Assembly: GCA_964533215.1 (NCBI GenBank)
Contig: CAZHLJ010000001.1
Coordinates: forward strand, 62,001-126,000
Reading direction: 5' to 3'
Length of the DNA: 64,000 nt
From: Bact-08 sp964533215
GTDB taxonomy: Bacteria; Bacteroidota; Bacteroidia; Bacteroidales; UBA932
The notes below the pieces were generated by a model. It searched no databases. It was not told where the DNA came from and saw nothing but the letters and a program-made list of their open reading frames with translations. Both the position numbers and the translations under genes were made by a program. Shown one piece after another: positions 43,010 through 51,911 of the stretch; position 1 is the stretch's first letter; every line of letters starts with the position of its first letter.

Positions 43010-44512
43010 ATGTTATCTAAATCACTTACCGTTGTATTTTCACTCTCCACTATCATGCTATTTGCCCAAGAGAAGAGTCAGGAACAAATAAAGCATAAAC
43101 TCACAATGTCACTCGAAGACGTTGTGGAGACTGCCCGGGATCAATCTCCTTCTGCATTGGTTGCTAAGTATAACTTTCTTGCAGATTACTGGCAGTTCCG
43201 CACCTATAAGGCTCAGTTTCTGCCATCACTGAACCTGTCTGCATCGCTTGGTCAATACAACCGCTCGCTCCTTCCTCTTCAAAACAGCACTACAGGCGAG
43301 ATAGATTACATCGTCAACAACAATCTAAAGAATAGCCTCTCGCTATCCATAGATCAGAATATTGCCCTTACCGGAGGAACCGTCTCCATCAATACAAGCA
43401 TGAACAGGTTGGATCAGTTTTCTCCTTCGGACAACACTCTGTTTAATTCACAACCCATCAGCCTTTACTACTCGCAGCCCATAAAGGCATATAACACACT
43501 TAAATGGGAAAAGAAGATCGAACCGAAAAAATACGAAAGTGCGAGAAGGACATATCTGGAAAGTATGGAGGCAATAAACATCTCTGTGACATCTCTCTTT
43601 TTTGAAGTACTTTCTGCCCAGATAGCACTTGATATGGCTCAGAAGAACTACAACTCCACATCCTTGTCGGTAAAGATTGCTCAGGAGCGATATGAGATAG
43701 GAGCAATCTCCAAAAGTGACCTGCTTCAGCTTAAGCTAAGGTTGCTGAACGATGAGCTGGCAATAAGCGATAACCGTCTAAAAATGGATGTGAGCATGCT
43801 CGGTTTAAAGACCTACCTTGGCTTCAACGAAAGTGTTGAGATAGAGCTTATAATGCCTCAGATGACACAAGATATAAAACTCAATTTCGATGATGTCTAC
43901 GCCAAAGCTGTAGACAACTCCTCTTTCGCTCTGGAGAATGAGCTCCTTACCCTTAATGCAGAAAAGAATGTTGCACAGGCGAAATCCAATTCCGGGCTAA
44001 AGGCAAATTTCTTTGCACGATTTGGCCTCACCCAGAAGGGCGACAATTTTTCATCCTCATACAAAAACCCTATAGATCAGGAGGTGATAGGATTAGGGTT
44101 GGAATTGCCCATATTAGACTGGGGATTGGGAAAGGGCAAGGTGAAGCTAGCCAAATCACTACAGGAGGTTGTAAAATCACAGGTTGATCAGGCTTACACC
44201 AAACACAGGCAGGATATACTCATCAAAGTCCTTCAGTTCAACAAGCAGAGCATGCAATGTTCCATCTCTTCGCAGGCAGACTCGGTTGCAAAGCTTCGCT
44301 ACGATATTTCCCGGGAAAGGTTCCAGAATGGCACTATCGGGGTTTTAGACCTCAACACGGCGCAATCCGAAAAAGACCAAGCTGTGCAGAGATATATATC
44401 AGACCTTAACAACTATTGGCAGTACTATTATACCATAAGAAAACTAAGCCTTTACGACTATGTTAAGGGTTGCAGTCTATCGACAGATTTCGATAAAATA
44501 ATTGACAAATAA
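43010..44512 (+). CDS. TolC-family outer-membrane efflux channel
   Basis: 500 residues with a signal peptide ending MLFAQ. Two outer-membrane-efflux-protein repeats are visible: long helices with AKYNFLADYWQFRTYKAQFLP in the first half and ALENELLTLNAEKNVAQAKSN in the second, with the FQNGTIGVLDLNTAQSEKDQA segment near the end typical of TolC. It forms the trimeric outer-membrane exit duct for the RND pump encoded next. The adaptor gene starts 16 bases downstream. Confidence 0.93.
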   Translation: MLSKSLTVVFSLSTIMLFAQEKSQEQIKHKLTMSLEDVVETARDQSPSALVAKYNFLADYWQFRTYKAQFLPSLNLSASLGQYNRSLLPLQNSTTGEIDYIVNNNLKNSLSLSIDQNIALTGGTVSINTSMNRLDQFSPSDNTLFNSQPISLYYSQPIKAYNTLKWEKKIEPKKYESARRTYLESMEAINISVTSLFFEVLSAQIALDMAQKNYNSTSLSVKIAQERYEIGAISKSDLLQLKLRLLNDELAISDNRLKMDVSMLGLKTYLGFNESVEIELIMPQMTQDIKLNFDDVYAKAVDNSSFALENELLTLNAEKNVAQAKSNSGLKANFFARFGLTQKGDNFSSSYKNPIDQEVIGLGLELPILDWGLGKGKVKLAKSLQEVVKSQVDQAYTKHRQDILIKVLQFNKQSMQCSISSQADSVAKLRYDISRERFQNGTIGVLDLNTAQSEKDQAVQRYISDLNNYWQYYYTIRKLSLYDYVKGCSLSTDFDKIIDK

Positions 44513-44528
44513 AATAATATCTATAAAA

Positions 44529-45611
44529 ATGAGAAAATTCCTCATACTTCCATTATCGGCTATACTGATACTTTCCTGTGCAGGAAAAGGTGGCAGCACA
44601 AAAGAGAATGGCGAGGCAGCCAAAGCAGATTTTGTATCTGAGAAAAATGTTGTAGATGTAGTCACTCTTAAAAAGAGCGACTTCAACAGGCAGGTTATAA
44701 GCAATGGCAAGCTTAGAGCCATAAAGAAGAGCGAATTGAATTTTCTCTCACCCGGGGTCATAGCCGAAATATATGTAAGGAATGGCGAGACGGTCAGGAA
44801 GGGGGAGAAGATTGCAAGTCTGGATGCAAGGCAGGCTACTCACAGGCTTGATCAGGCAAAACAGTCTATGGAGAAGGCCGAGCTGGATTTTTCCGATGCT
44901 CTCATCGGTTATGGATATGGCAAAGACAGCTCCAAGGTTCCGGCAGATCTTTTGAAAATTATAAAGATCCGCTCCGGATACAGTACCGCAGCAAGCAACC
45001 TTAAGCTGGCAGAGGAAGATCTCAGAAATACCACTCTTGTTGCTCCGTTCAGCGGCAAGATTGCCAATCTTACAGCAAAGCCCTACGAACAGTCTTCGGG
45101 TATCTTTTGCACTCTCATTGACGACTCACAGTTCGAAGTTGATTTCAGCCTTCTGGAATCGGAGGTGGCATTTGTAAAAGAGGGAAGTGTTGTCAAGATA
45201 GTATCCTATACGGAACCGGACAGGTTCTATTCAGGCTCGGTCACTCAAATAAATCCTTTGGTAGACGACAACGGACAGGTAAAGGTGTTGGCTAAGGTGG
45301 CCAACAACACCGGCAAGCTTATAGAGGGCATGAATGTAAAGGCGCTGGTCGAAAACCTTGTAAAAGGAAAACTGGTCGTTCCCAAAAGTGCAGTTGTAAT
45401 GAGAGACAACTTTGATGTATTGTTCCGTTATGACAAATCAACAGGAAAGGCTATGTGGACCTATGTAACCGTTGAGATGTCCAACAGCAGTTCTCACGTG
45501 GTTACGGCAAATATGGAAAAGAATGCAGAGCTCAATGCAGGGGATATTGTAATCACTTCCGGCAATCTAAATCTGGCAGATGGTTCCAAGGTAGAGGTAA
45601 AAAACAGGTAA
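44529..45611 (+). CDS. RND efflux periplasmic adaptor (membrane-fusion protein), lipoprotein
   Basis: 360 residues from the ATG at 44529, giving the lipobox LILSCAGK (Cys17); a start at 44502 would overlap tolC and spoil the signal. The lipoyl-like halves flank a short hairpin of about 60 residues (GVIAEIYVRNGETVRKGEKIASLDARQ, later NTTLVAPFSGKIANLTAK), followed by the beta-barrel (DFSLLESEVAFVKEGSVVKI) and the membrane-proximal domain. It bridges TolC and the RND pump. It is 4 bases before the first permease gene. Confidence 0.93.
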   Translation: MRKFLILPLSAILILSCAGKGGSTKENGEAAKADFVSEKNVVDVVTLKKSDFNRQVISNGKLRAIKKSELNFLSPGVIAEIYVRNGETVRKGEKIASLDARQATHRLDQAKQSMEKAELDFSDALIGYGYGKDSSKVPADLLKIIKIRSGYSTAASNLKLAEEDLRNTTLVAPFSGKIANLTAKPYEQSSGIFCTLIDDSQFEVDFSLLESEVAFVKEGSVVKIVSYTEPDRFYSGSVTQINPLVDDNGQVKVLAKVANNTGKLIEGMNVKALVENLVKGKLVVPKSAVVMRDNFDVLFRYDKSTGKAMWTYVTVEMSNSSSHVVTANMEKNAELNAGDIVITSGNLNLADGSKVEVKNR

Positions 45612-45615
45612 TATT

Positions 45616-48600
45616 ATGATAGGCAAACTCATAGAAAGGCCCATTGCGGTCACTATGTCAATCATAGCGATTATTGTTCTCGGGGCTGTTGCTGCTGCCT
45701 TGCTGCCTGTCTCTCTAATGCCCGATGTCGATATCCCACAGATAACAGTGCAGGTAAATGTTCCCGGCTACTCCGCAAGGGAGGTTGAATCCTCTGTAAT
45801 CAACCCACTCAAAAATCAGCTGATGCAGATCTCCTCCTTGAAGGAGCTCAAGTGCGAGTCAAACAACAATGCCGGAAATATCTTTCTGGAATTTGACCAC
45901 GGCTCCGATATCGACTTTCTCTTTATTGAGGTGAATGAAAGAATTGACAGGGCTATCTCCTCGATGCCACGCGAGGTGGAGAGGCCAAAGGTTGTCAAGG
46001 CAAGTGCAACCGATATCCCGGCCTTCTTCATCAACATAACTGCCAAGGAGAACCGCACCGACAAATTTGTAGAACTGAGCCGTTTTGTCTCTGACGTTAT
46101 ATCCAAAAGAATTGAACAGATTCCTGAGGTTGCGTTGGTAGATGTAAGCGGCCTTTCCCTTCCGGAACTTCTTGTAACGCCTTGCTCCGAGAAACTTAGG
46201 TCCCTGGGAATTTCTGAAAAAGATCTGGAAAGTGCCATATCCAACAATAATTTCAAACTGGGAAATCTCTCTATAAAAGATGGCCACTACCGATGGGATA
46301 TTCGTTTTATTTCTGAGATAAAGACAAAAGAGGATATTGAGAATATAAACCTCAACATAAACGGAAGAATATTCAAATTCAGAGAATTGGCATCTATCGT
46401 AGAACAACCTCGGAGAAACAAGGGTGTTGTGCTATCAGACGATAAGCAGACAGTCTCACTGGCTGTGATCAAGCAATCCGATGCAAAGATGGCAGACTTA
46501 AAGGAGTCTGTAAAAGTTCTGATTGAGAATTTTGCCAAAGAGTATCCAGATATAGAGTTCATGGTTACCCGCGACCAGACACAGCTTCTGGACTACTCCA
46601 TTTCCAACCTCAAGAGTAATCTGATTGTCGGTGCCATACTGGCATGCCTTGTATTGTTCCTGTTTATGAACGACTTCCGCTCCCCACTGTTGATAACGAT
46701 CACTATTCCTCTCTCTCTTATTGTCTCACTGCTCTTCTTCTTCATTGTCGGAATATCTATAAATATTATATCGCTCTCAGGACTCATACTGGGAATAGGA
46801 ATGATGGTAGACAACTCGATAATTGTAATAGACAATATTACACAGTTGAGAGAGCGAGGCTTCAAACTCAAGGAGGCGGTTGTCAAAGGTGTAGTCGAGG
46901 TATTCGCCTCTATGCTGAGTTCTGTCCTTACCAACTGTGCCGTATTCGTTCCGCTTATTTTCCTAAGTGGCATTGCAGGGGCTCTGTTTTATGATCAGGC
47001 AATGGGTGTCTCGATCGGCCTTTTTGCATCGCTTTTTGTTGCCGTTCTCGTCATTCCTGTCTACTACTATCTTTTATACAGGAAAAGGGGAGAGCCTTCT
47101 CCCAACAAAATCCTGGGACGGCTTCAGCCTGTGGATATTGTATCACTCTATGAAAAGGGGCTCAAATGGACCTTCCGCCACCAAAGGCTTGCGTGGATAT
47201 TGTTTCTATCAACAATTCCTACAACTTTTCTTATCTACAAAGCAATCGACAAGTCAAAGCTTCCACCGGTTACACATGACGACATTGTTCTCAATATAGA
47301 CTGGAACAGTCCTGTCACCACAGAGGAGAACCAGCGCAGGACGGTTGAGGTCACATCTGCCGCAAAGGAGCTGATAGCTCACAGCAGCTCCTTTATAGGC
47401 ATACAGCAGTATCTGCTTTCTCACACTCCCGATCTTACGCAGTCAGAAGCCATGGTCTACATGCAGGCCAAGCGACCATCCGACCTTCCGCAGGTTGAAA
47501 AGAAAATCTCCGATAAACTGATTGCAATGTATCCCGGTGCAACTTTCAATTTTGGAGTTGCCAACAATATTTTCAATGCCATTTTTTCTGATTCCGAATA
47601 TAACCTTGTCGCCAAGATAATGAGCGAAGAGGGTAATGCGGCAGACCCGGATAAACTGAACCATTTTCTGGATAAGATTTCGAAAAGGTTGCCCAATCTA
47701 TATATGGAGCCTGTTCTTTGGCAAGAGCAGATACTGTTTGTAGTAAATCCCGAGATGATGGCTCTGTACAAGCTAAGCTATAACTCTGTCTATACAGTCC
47801 TGCGGAGTGCCACCAAGGAGAACCAGTTATTTTCAATAAACCATGGAACCTACTCTGTGCCGGTGATAGTGGGTGACGAAGAGGGAGTGTGCAACAGCCT
47901 GCTCAATCTGACAGTCAAAAATTCTGATGGCATAGAGATCCCTATATCATCTGTTCTCAAGGAGAGCCGGGTGAGAGACCTCAAGAGCATCATTACCGGT
48001 ACCGAAGGTGATTATTACCCGCTCAACCTCACCGTCAGCGACAAGCAGGCAAAGGGCGTAATGTCAGCAATTGAGGATATTGCACGAGAGGACAAGGATT
48101 TTGATGTAAGTTTCAACGGAAGCTTCTTCTCAAACAGGGAGATGATTATGGAGTTGGTGATAATCCTGGCAGTTGCACTTCTCTTGCTTTTCTTTATCCT
48201 TGCTGCACAGTTTGAATCACTAATACAACCTATAATAATTCTTTCAGAAATAGTTGTGGACATTTTCGGTGCCTTGCTCTTCTTATGGGTGTTCGGGTCG
48301 GGACTGAACCTTATGTCCATGATTGGTATGGTTGTAATGAGCGGTATCGTCATAAACGACTCCATTCTTAAGATAGATACAATCAACAGGTTGAGGAAAG
48401 AGGGCTATTCACTGCTCAGGGCGATTATGACCGGAGGTGGGCGAAGGCTTAAGCCAATAATAATGACAAGCCTCACCACGATTCTGGCCATACTTCCTTT
48501 CCTTGTTAGAGGAAACATGGGTTCTGACCTACAATACCCTCTCTCCCTTGCAATTATCGGAGGTATGGTGTTCGGAACTGTTGTAAGTATCTTTTTCATA

Positions 48601-48642
48601 CCTGTATTCTATTACAACATTTATAAAAAGCGAAACAAATGA
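45616..48642 (+). CDS. RND efflux permease, first subunit
   Basis: 1008 residues with the 12-helix RND plan: helix 1 at about 10-30, two large periplasmic loops, and helices 2-6 and 8-12. The start IERPIAVTMSIIAIIVLGAVAAALLP is typical. The helix-4 proton-relay position is Asp399 in MMVDNSIIVID; the second Asp of the AcrB pair is Asn400. Helix 10 has GIVINDSILKID. It exports substrates with TolC and the adaptor, driven by protons. The next permease gene overlaps its end by 4 bases (ATGA), so both are made in a fixed ratio. Confidence 0.95.
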   Translation: MIGKLIERPIAVTMSIIAIIVLGAVAAALLPVSLMPDVDIPQITVQVNVPGYSAREVESSVINPLKNQLMQISSLKELKCESNNNAGNIFLEFDHGSDIDFLFIEVNERIDRAISSMPREVERPKVVKASATDIPAFFINITAKENRTDKFVELSRFVSDVISKRIEQIPEVALVDVSGLSLPELLVTPCSEKLRSLGISEKDLESAISNNNFKLGNLSIKDGHYRWDIRFISEIKTKEDIENINLNINGRIFKFRELASIVEQPRRNKGVVLSDDKQTVSLAVIKQSDAKMADLKESVKVLIENFAKEYPDIEFMVTRDQTQLLDYSISNLKSNLIVGAILACLVLFLFMNDFRSPLLITITIPLSLIVSLLFFFIVGISINIISLSGLILGIGMMVDNSIIVIDNITQLRERGFKLKEAVVKGVVEVFASMLSSVLTNCAVFVPLIFLSGIAGALFYDQAMGVSIGLFASLFVAVLVIPVYYYLLYRKRGEPSPNKILGRLQPVDIVSLYEKGLKWTFRHQRLAWILFLSTIPTTFLIYKAIDKSKLPPVTHDDIVLNIDWNSPVTTEENQRRTVEVTSAAKELIAHSSSFIGIQQYLLSHTPDLTQSEAMVYMQAKRPSDLPQVEKKISDKLIAMYPGATFNFGVANNIFNAIFSDSEYNLVAKIMSEEGNAADPDKLNHFLDKISKRLPNLYMEPVLWQEQILFVVNPEMMALYKLSYNSVYTVLRSATKENQLFSINHGTYSVPVIVGDEEGVCNSLLNLTVKNSDGIEIPISSVLKESRVRDLKSIITGTEGDYYPLNLTVSDKQAKGVMSAIEDIAREDKDFDVSFNGSFFSNREMIMELVIILAVALLLLFFILAAQFESLIQPIIILSEIVVDIFGALLFLWVFGSGLNLMSMIGMVVMSGIVINDSILKIDTINRLRKEGYSLLRAIMTGGGRRLKPIIMTSLTTILAILPFLVRGNMGSDLQYPLSLAIIGGMVFGTVVSIFFIPVFYYNIYKKRNK

Positions 48643-51600
48643 AGCTCCCTCCTTTCTCTGTCATACTTGTCTTTGTTGTACTGTTTGTAATCGGCGCAGG
48701 CATAACCCCTCTTCTCAACATACAGTATACTCCCACCATCAAGGAGAAAACCATGTCTGTCACCTTCTCATGGAGTGGAGCATCTGCGAGGGTAATAGAG
48801 TCAGAGGTCACATCCAAGCTGGAAGGTGTGATCTCTACAGTCTCTGGTGTTGGTGACGTATCCTCCGTTTCCAGAAAAGATAGAGGATCAATAACCATCA
48901 CTCTGAAACCCAAGACCAATATAGATGCAGTAAGATTTGAAATTGCCACTCTAATCCGCAGGATATATCCCAAGCTTCCTGTCGGTGTGAGCTTCCCTAC
49001 TATTTCGGTTTCCTCTTCAGGGGAGAGCATCTCCTCAATTTTAACCTACACTATAAATGCTGCCCTGCCTACCAATCAGATTGAGAAGTATACCAACAGC
49101 AAGATTATCAAGGAGCTTTCTCTTATAGACGGGGTAAACAGCGTCTCTCTGTCTGGTGCGACTCCTTACAGCATAGAGGTATCGTTCGATCCTGAAACTA
49201 TCGCTACAATGGGGATATCGCCTTCCGATATAGACAATGCAATAGGTGCCTTTGCCGGCAAAAATGACATTGTGGGAAACATAGATGGGCAGACCATACT
49301 GCTTACAACAGGCACGGAAAACTTTGTACTCGGAAGTATACCTGTCAAGAACAGCAACGGTAGAATTATCCGTCTGGATGATATTGCAAAGATCTCATAC
49401 AAAGAGCGTGTTCCCTCTTCTTATTACAGGATAAATGGACTCAACACAATCAACATCACCATCTGGCCGGAAAAAAGTGTAAACACTCTTGACCTTTGCA
49501 AAGAGGTAAAGGCGAAGATGGAGGCACTGAGCAAGAGCTTCCCCGATAAATTCGCTGCTACAATCTCTTACGACTCCTCCGTTGAACTTAAAGCTGAAAT
49601 TAATAAGATTCTCCGTCGTACGATTCTTTCTATCGTTATATTACTGATTTTTGTATTTGTTGCCAGCAGAAGTTTCAGATATCTGGCAATAATTGCGGCC
49701 ACTCTTACTGCCAACGTTTTCATTGCTTTTATTTTCTACTATCTTTTCGATCTGGAGATTCATATTTATTCTCTGGCCGGCATAACGGTCTCGCTAGGAA
49801 TAATCATAGACACATCCATCATAATGATTTCGCACTATGGATATTACAGAGACCGTAAAGCCTTCATTGCCATTCTTGCTGCTCTTTTCACCACTATTGG
49901 TGCACTCTCTGTTGTATTTTTCCTTCCTGAGGATATTAAAAAGAATCTCACCGACTTTTCCGGGGTTATAATCATCAACCTTGCAGTCTCACTCGCTATT
50001 GCCTTGCTCTTTGTCCCTGCCCTTATAGATACCTATCCCATAAAGGGGGTAAATTCCGGTCAGAGCATAAAACAGAGGAGAAGAGTAATCCGGTTCAACC
50101 ATCTCTACAAAAAGTACATTCTCTTTGCCCGCAGCCATAAATGGCTATTCATTGTCATTATTGTACTTGGTTTCGGTCTGCCGGTCCATCTTCTTCCCAA
50201 CAAGATGGAAAAGGGAAACCCATCTCTTATAAATCTTTACAACAAGACCTTAGGCGGCAATTTTTATCAGAACAATCTAAAAGGAGTTGTGGAAAAGAGT
50301 CTTGGTGGCTCCTTGAGACTTTTCATGCAGAATATAAAAAAATTCAACTTTGACAGGGGACCTGTACGTCCGACTCTTAGTATAAAAGCCTCTATGCCGG
50401 ATGGCTGCTCTGTGCAGCAACTTAATGATATAGTGGTATATATGGAAAACTACCTCACTCAGTTTCCTCAGATAGAGAGTTTTTACACACAGGTAAGCTC
50501 CTATAAAAATGGACGGATTGTGGTAAAGTTCAAGAAGGAGTTTGAAAACAGCGGGTTTCCTGTTATGCTCAAAAGCGAGGTTATTACCAAAGCCTGTGAT
50601 TTCGGTGGTGCCAACTGGTCGGTAAGTGGTGTAGATGATAACTATTTCGACAACAATGTGGGCAGCTCTGCATATAAAGCGAACAACATTATTCTTACTG
50701 GGTATAACTATGATCTCCTTTACAAATATTGTCAGGAGTCGGTCAAGTATCTTTCTCAGAACGAGCGGGTAAAGGAACCGGCTATCTATGGTAAGGTTGG
50801 ATGGGAAGAGCCAATGTCATTAAATGAGTATTTCATCGATTTTGACATGGAACGGATTGCTCAGATGAAAATCAATCCTGCCGGAGCTTATAACGAGCTG
50901 AGGACTATGCTTTACTCTTCCGGAGGCACAAACTATTTCGATGGCAAAGAGATGGTCTCAGTAGATATAGTGTCATCGCGGAAAGATGATTTTGATGTAT
51001 GGTATTTGAAAAACTCTCACCTCAACATTGGCGGTAAGCCTGTTTTGTTTTCAGACATAGGCCAGATTGATATGCGGAGAACCGGTAACGATATCTATAA
51101 AAAGAATCAGGAGTACATTCTAACAATTGCCTACGATTTCATCGGTTCATATGAGCTATCCAAGAGGGTATTGGACACCGAGGTAAAACGTCTTAACAAC
51201 GAGGTGCTTCCTATCGGATTCAAGGCAAGCCGGGATAACTATGGCTGGAACATGGATAACGCCACCTATTTCTGGTTACTTATCATTATTGCAGCAATAA
51301 TTTACTTTATCTGTGCCATTCTTTTCGAATCTCTGGTTCAGCCTTTGGCAATCATCCTGCTTATACCAATCTCTTTCATTGGGCTCTTCCTCACATTTTA
51401 CTTCACGGGCTTCACTTTTGACCAAGGGGGATTTGCTGCCCTGATAATGTTGAGCGGCATATCTGTTAATGCGGGGATATACATCCTCAATCAGTATAAC
51501 CTATTGGAGAGGTACGGACACGGCAGAGGCAACTCTGTCTCAGACTATATCAAGTCTTACAACCACAAGATAATTCCGGTGCTGCTCACCATTCTCTCAA

Positions 51601-51770
51601 CCGTCCTGGGTCTTGTGCCATTCCTGTTCGACGGCAAGAATGAGGACTTCTGGTTCGCCTTTGCAGTGGGAACAATGGGAGGACTAGTCTTTTCAATAAT
51701 AGGAATTGTACTGGTACTGCCGTCTTGGCGGCTTTCTAACTCACACCACCAAGTCATTAGTGGCAAATAG
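48639..51770 (+). CDS. RND efflux permease, second and divergent subunit
   Basis: 1043 residues, also full-length RND but clearly different from the first. Helix 4 has GIIIDTSIIMISHYG with Asp391 as the only acidic relay residue; helix 10 has LSGISVNAGIYILNQYN. The first residues KLPPFSVILVFVVLFVIGAG replace the usual RPI start. The ATGA overlap with the first permease gene implies translational coupling. Tandem RND genes occur in heteromeric pumps such as MdtBC; a mixed trimer is my inference. Substrate unknown. Confidence 0.93.
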   Translation: MKLPPFSVILVFVVLFVIGAGITPLLNIQYTPTIKEKTMSVTFSWSGASARVIESEVTSKLEGVISTVSGVGDVSSVSRKDRGSITITLKPKTNIDAVRFEIATLIRRIYPKLPVGVSFPTISVSSSGESISSILTYTINAALPTNQIEKYTNSKIIKELSLIDGVNSVSLSGATPYSIEVSFDPETIATMGISPSDIDNAIGAFAGKNDIVGNIDGQTILLTTGTENFVLGSIPVKNSNGRIIRLDDIAKISYKERVPSSYYRINGLNTINITIWPEKSVNTLDLCKEVKAKMEALSKSFPDKFAATISYDSSVELKAEINKILRRTILSIVILLIFVFVASRSFRYLAIIAATLTANVFIAFIFYYLFDLEIHIYSLAGITVSLGIIIDTSIIMISHYGYYRDRKAFIAILAALFTTIGALSVVFFLPEDIKKNLTDFSGVIIINLAVSLAIALLFVPALIDTYPIKGVNSGQSIKQRRRVIRFNHLYKKYILFARSHKWLFIVIIVLGFGLPVHLLPNKMEKGNPSLINLYNKTLGGNFYQNNLKGVVEKSLGGSLRLFMQNIKKFNFDRGPVRPTLSIKASMPDGCSVQQLNDIVVYMENYLTQFPQIESFYTQVSSYKNGRIVVKFKKEFENSGFPVMLKSEVITKACDFGGANWSVSGVDDNYFDNNVGSSAYKANNIILTGYNYDLLYKYCQESVKYLSQNERVKEPAIYGKVGWEEPMSLNEYFIDFDMERIAQMKINPAGAYNELRTMLYSSGGTNYFDGKEMVSVDIVSSRKDDFDVWYLKNSHLNIGGKPVLFSDIGQIDMRRTGNDIYKKNQEYILTIAYDFIGSYELSKRVLDTEVKRLNNEVLPIGFKASRDNYGWNMDNATYFWLLIIIAAIIYFICAILFESLVQPLAIILLIPISFIGLFLTFYFTGFTFDQGGFAALIMLSGISVNAGIYILNQYNLLERYGHGRGNSVSDYIKSYNHKIIPVLLTILSTVLGLVPFLFDGKNEDFWFAFAVGTMGGLVFSIIGIVLVLPSWRLSNSHHQVISGK

Positions 51771-51848
51771 GTCAATGGCCTGAACATTACACTTTTTGTG
51801 AAAAAGAATAGAAATATTTTACACTCTATCGAAAATATATATAACTTT

Positions 51849-51911
51849 ATGTACGTCAAAAAATTAACAGACAAGATAATACCGTCAGTAAATACCAACT
51901 TGGACAAATGA
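51849..51911 (+). CDS. Possible 20-codon upstream ORF coupled to the thioredoxin gene
   Basis: A 20-residue frame (MYVKKLTDKIIPSVNTNLDK) starts at 51849 and its TGA overlaps the ATG of the next gene (ATGA). It could be a leader peptide that couples translation, or chance. No family is recognisable. Confidence 0.2.
   Translation: MYVKKLTDKIIPSVNTNLDK

Noticed and set aside
45859..46407. Minus-strand frame of 182 codons opposite the first RND permease (also 146 codons at 45816-46256 and 126 at 46593-46973)
   Set aside because: Antisense to a well-supported coding region; sequence shows no domain or start context, and several frames compete at one place.
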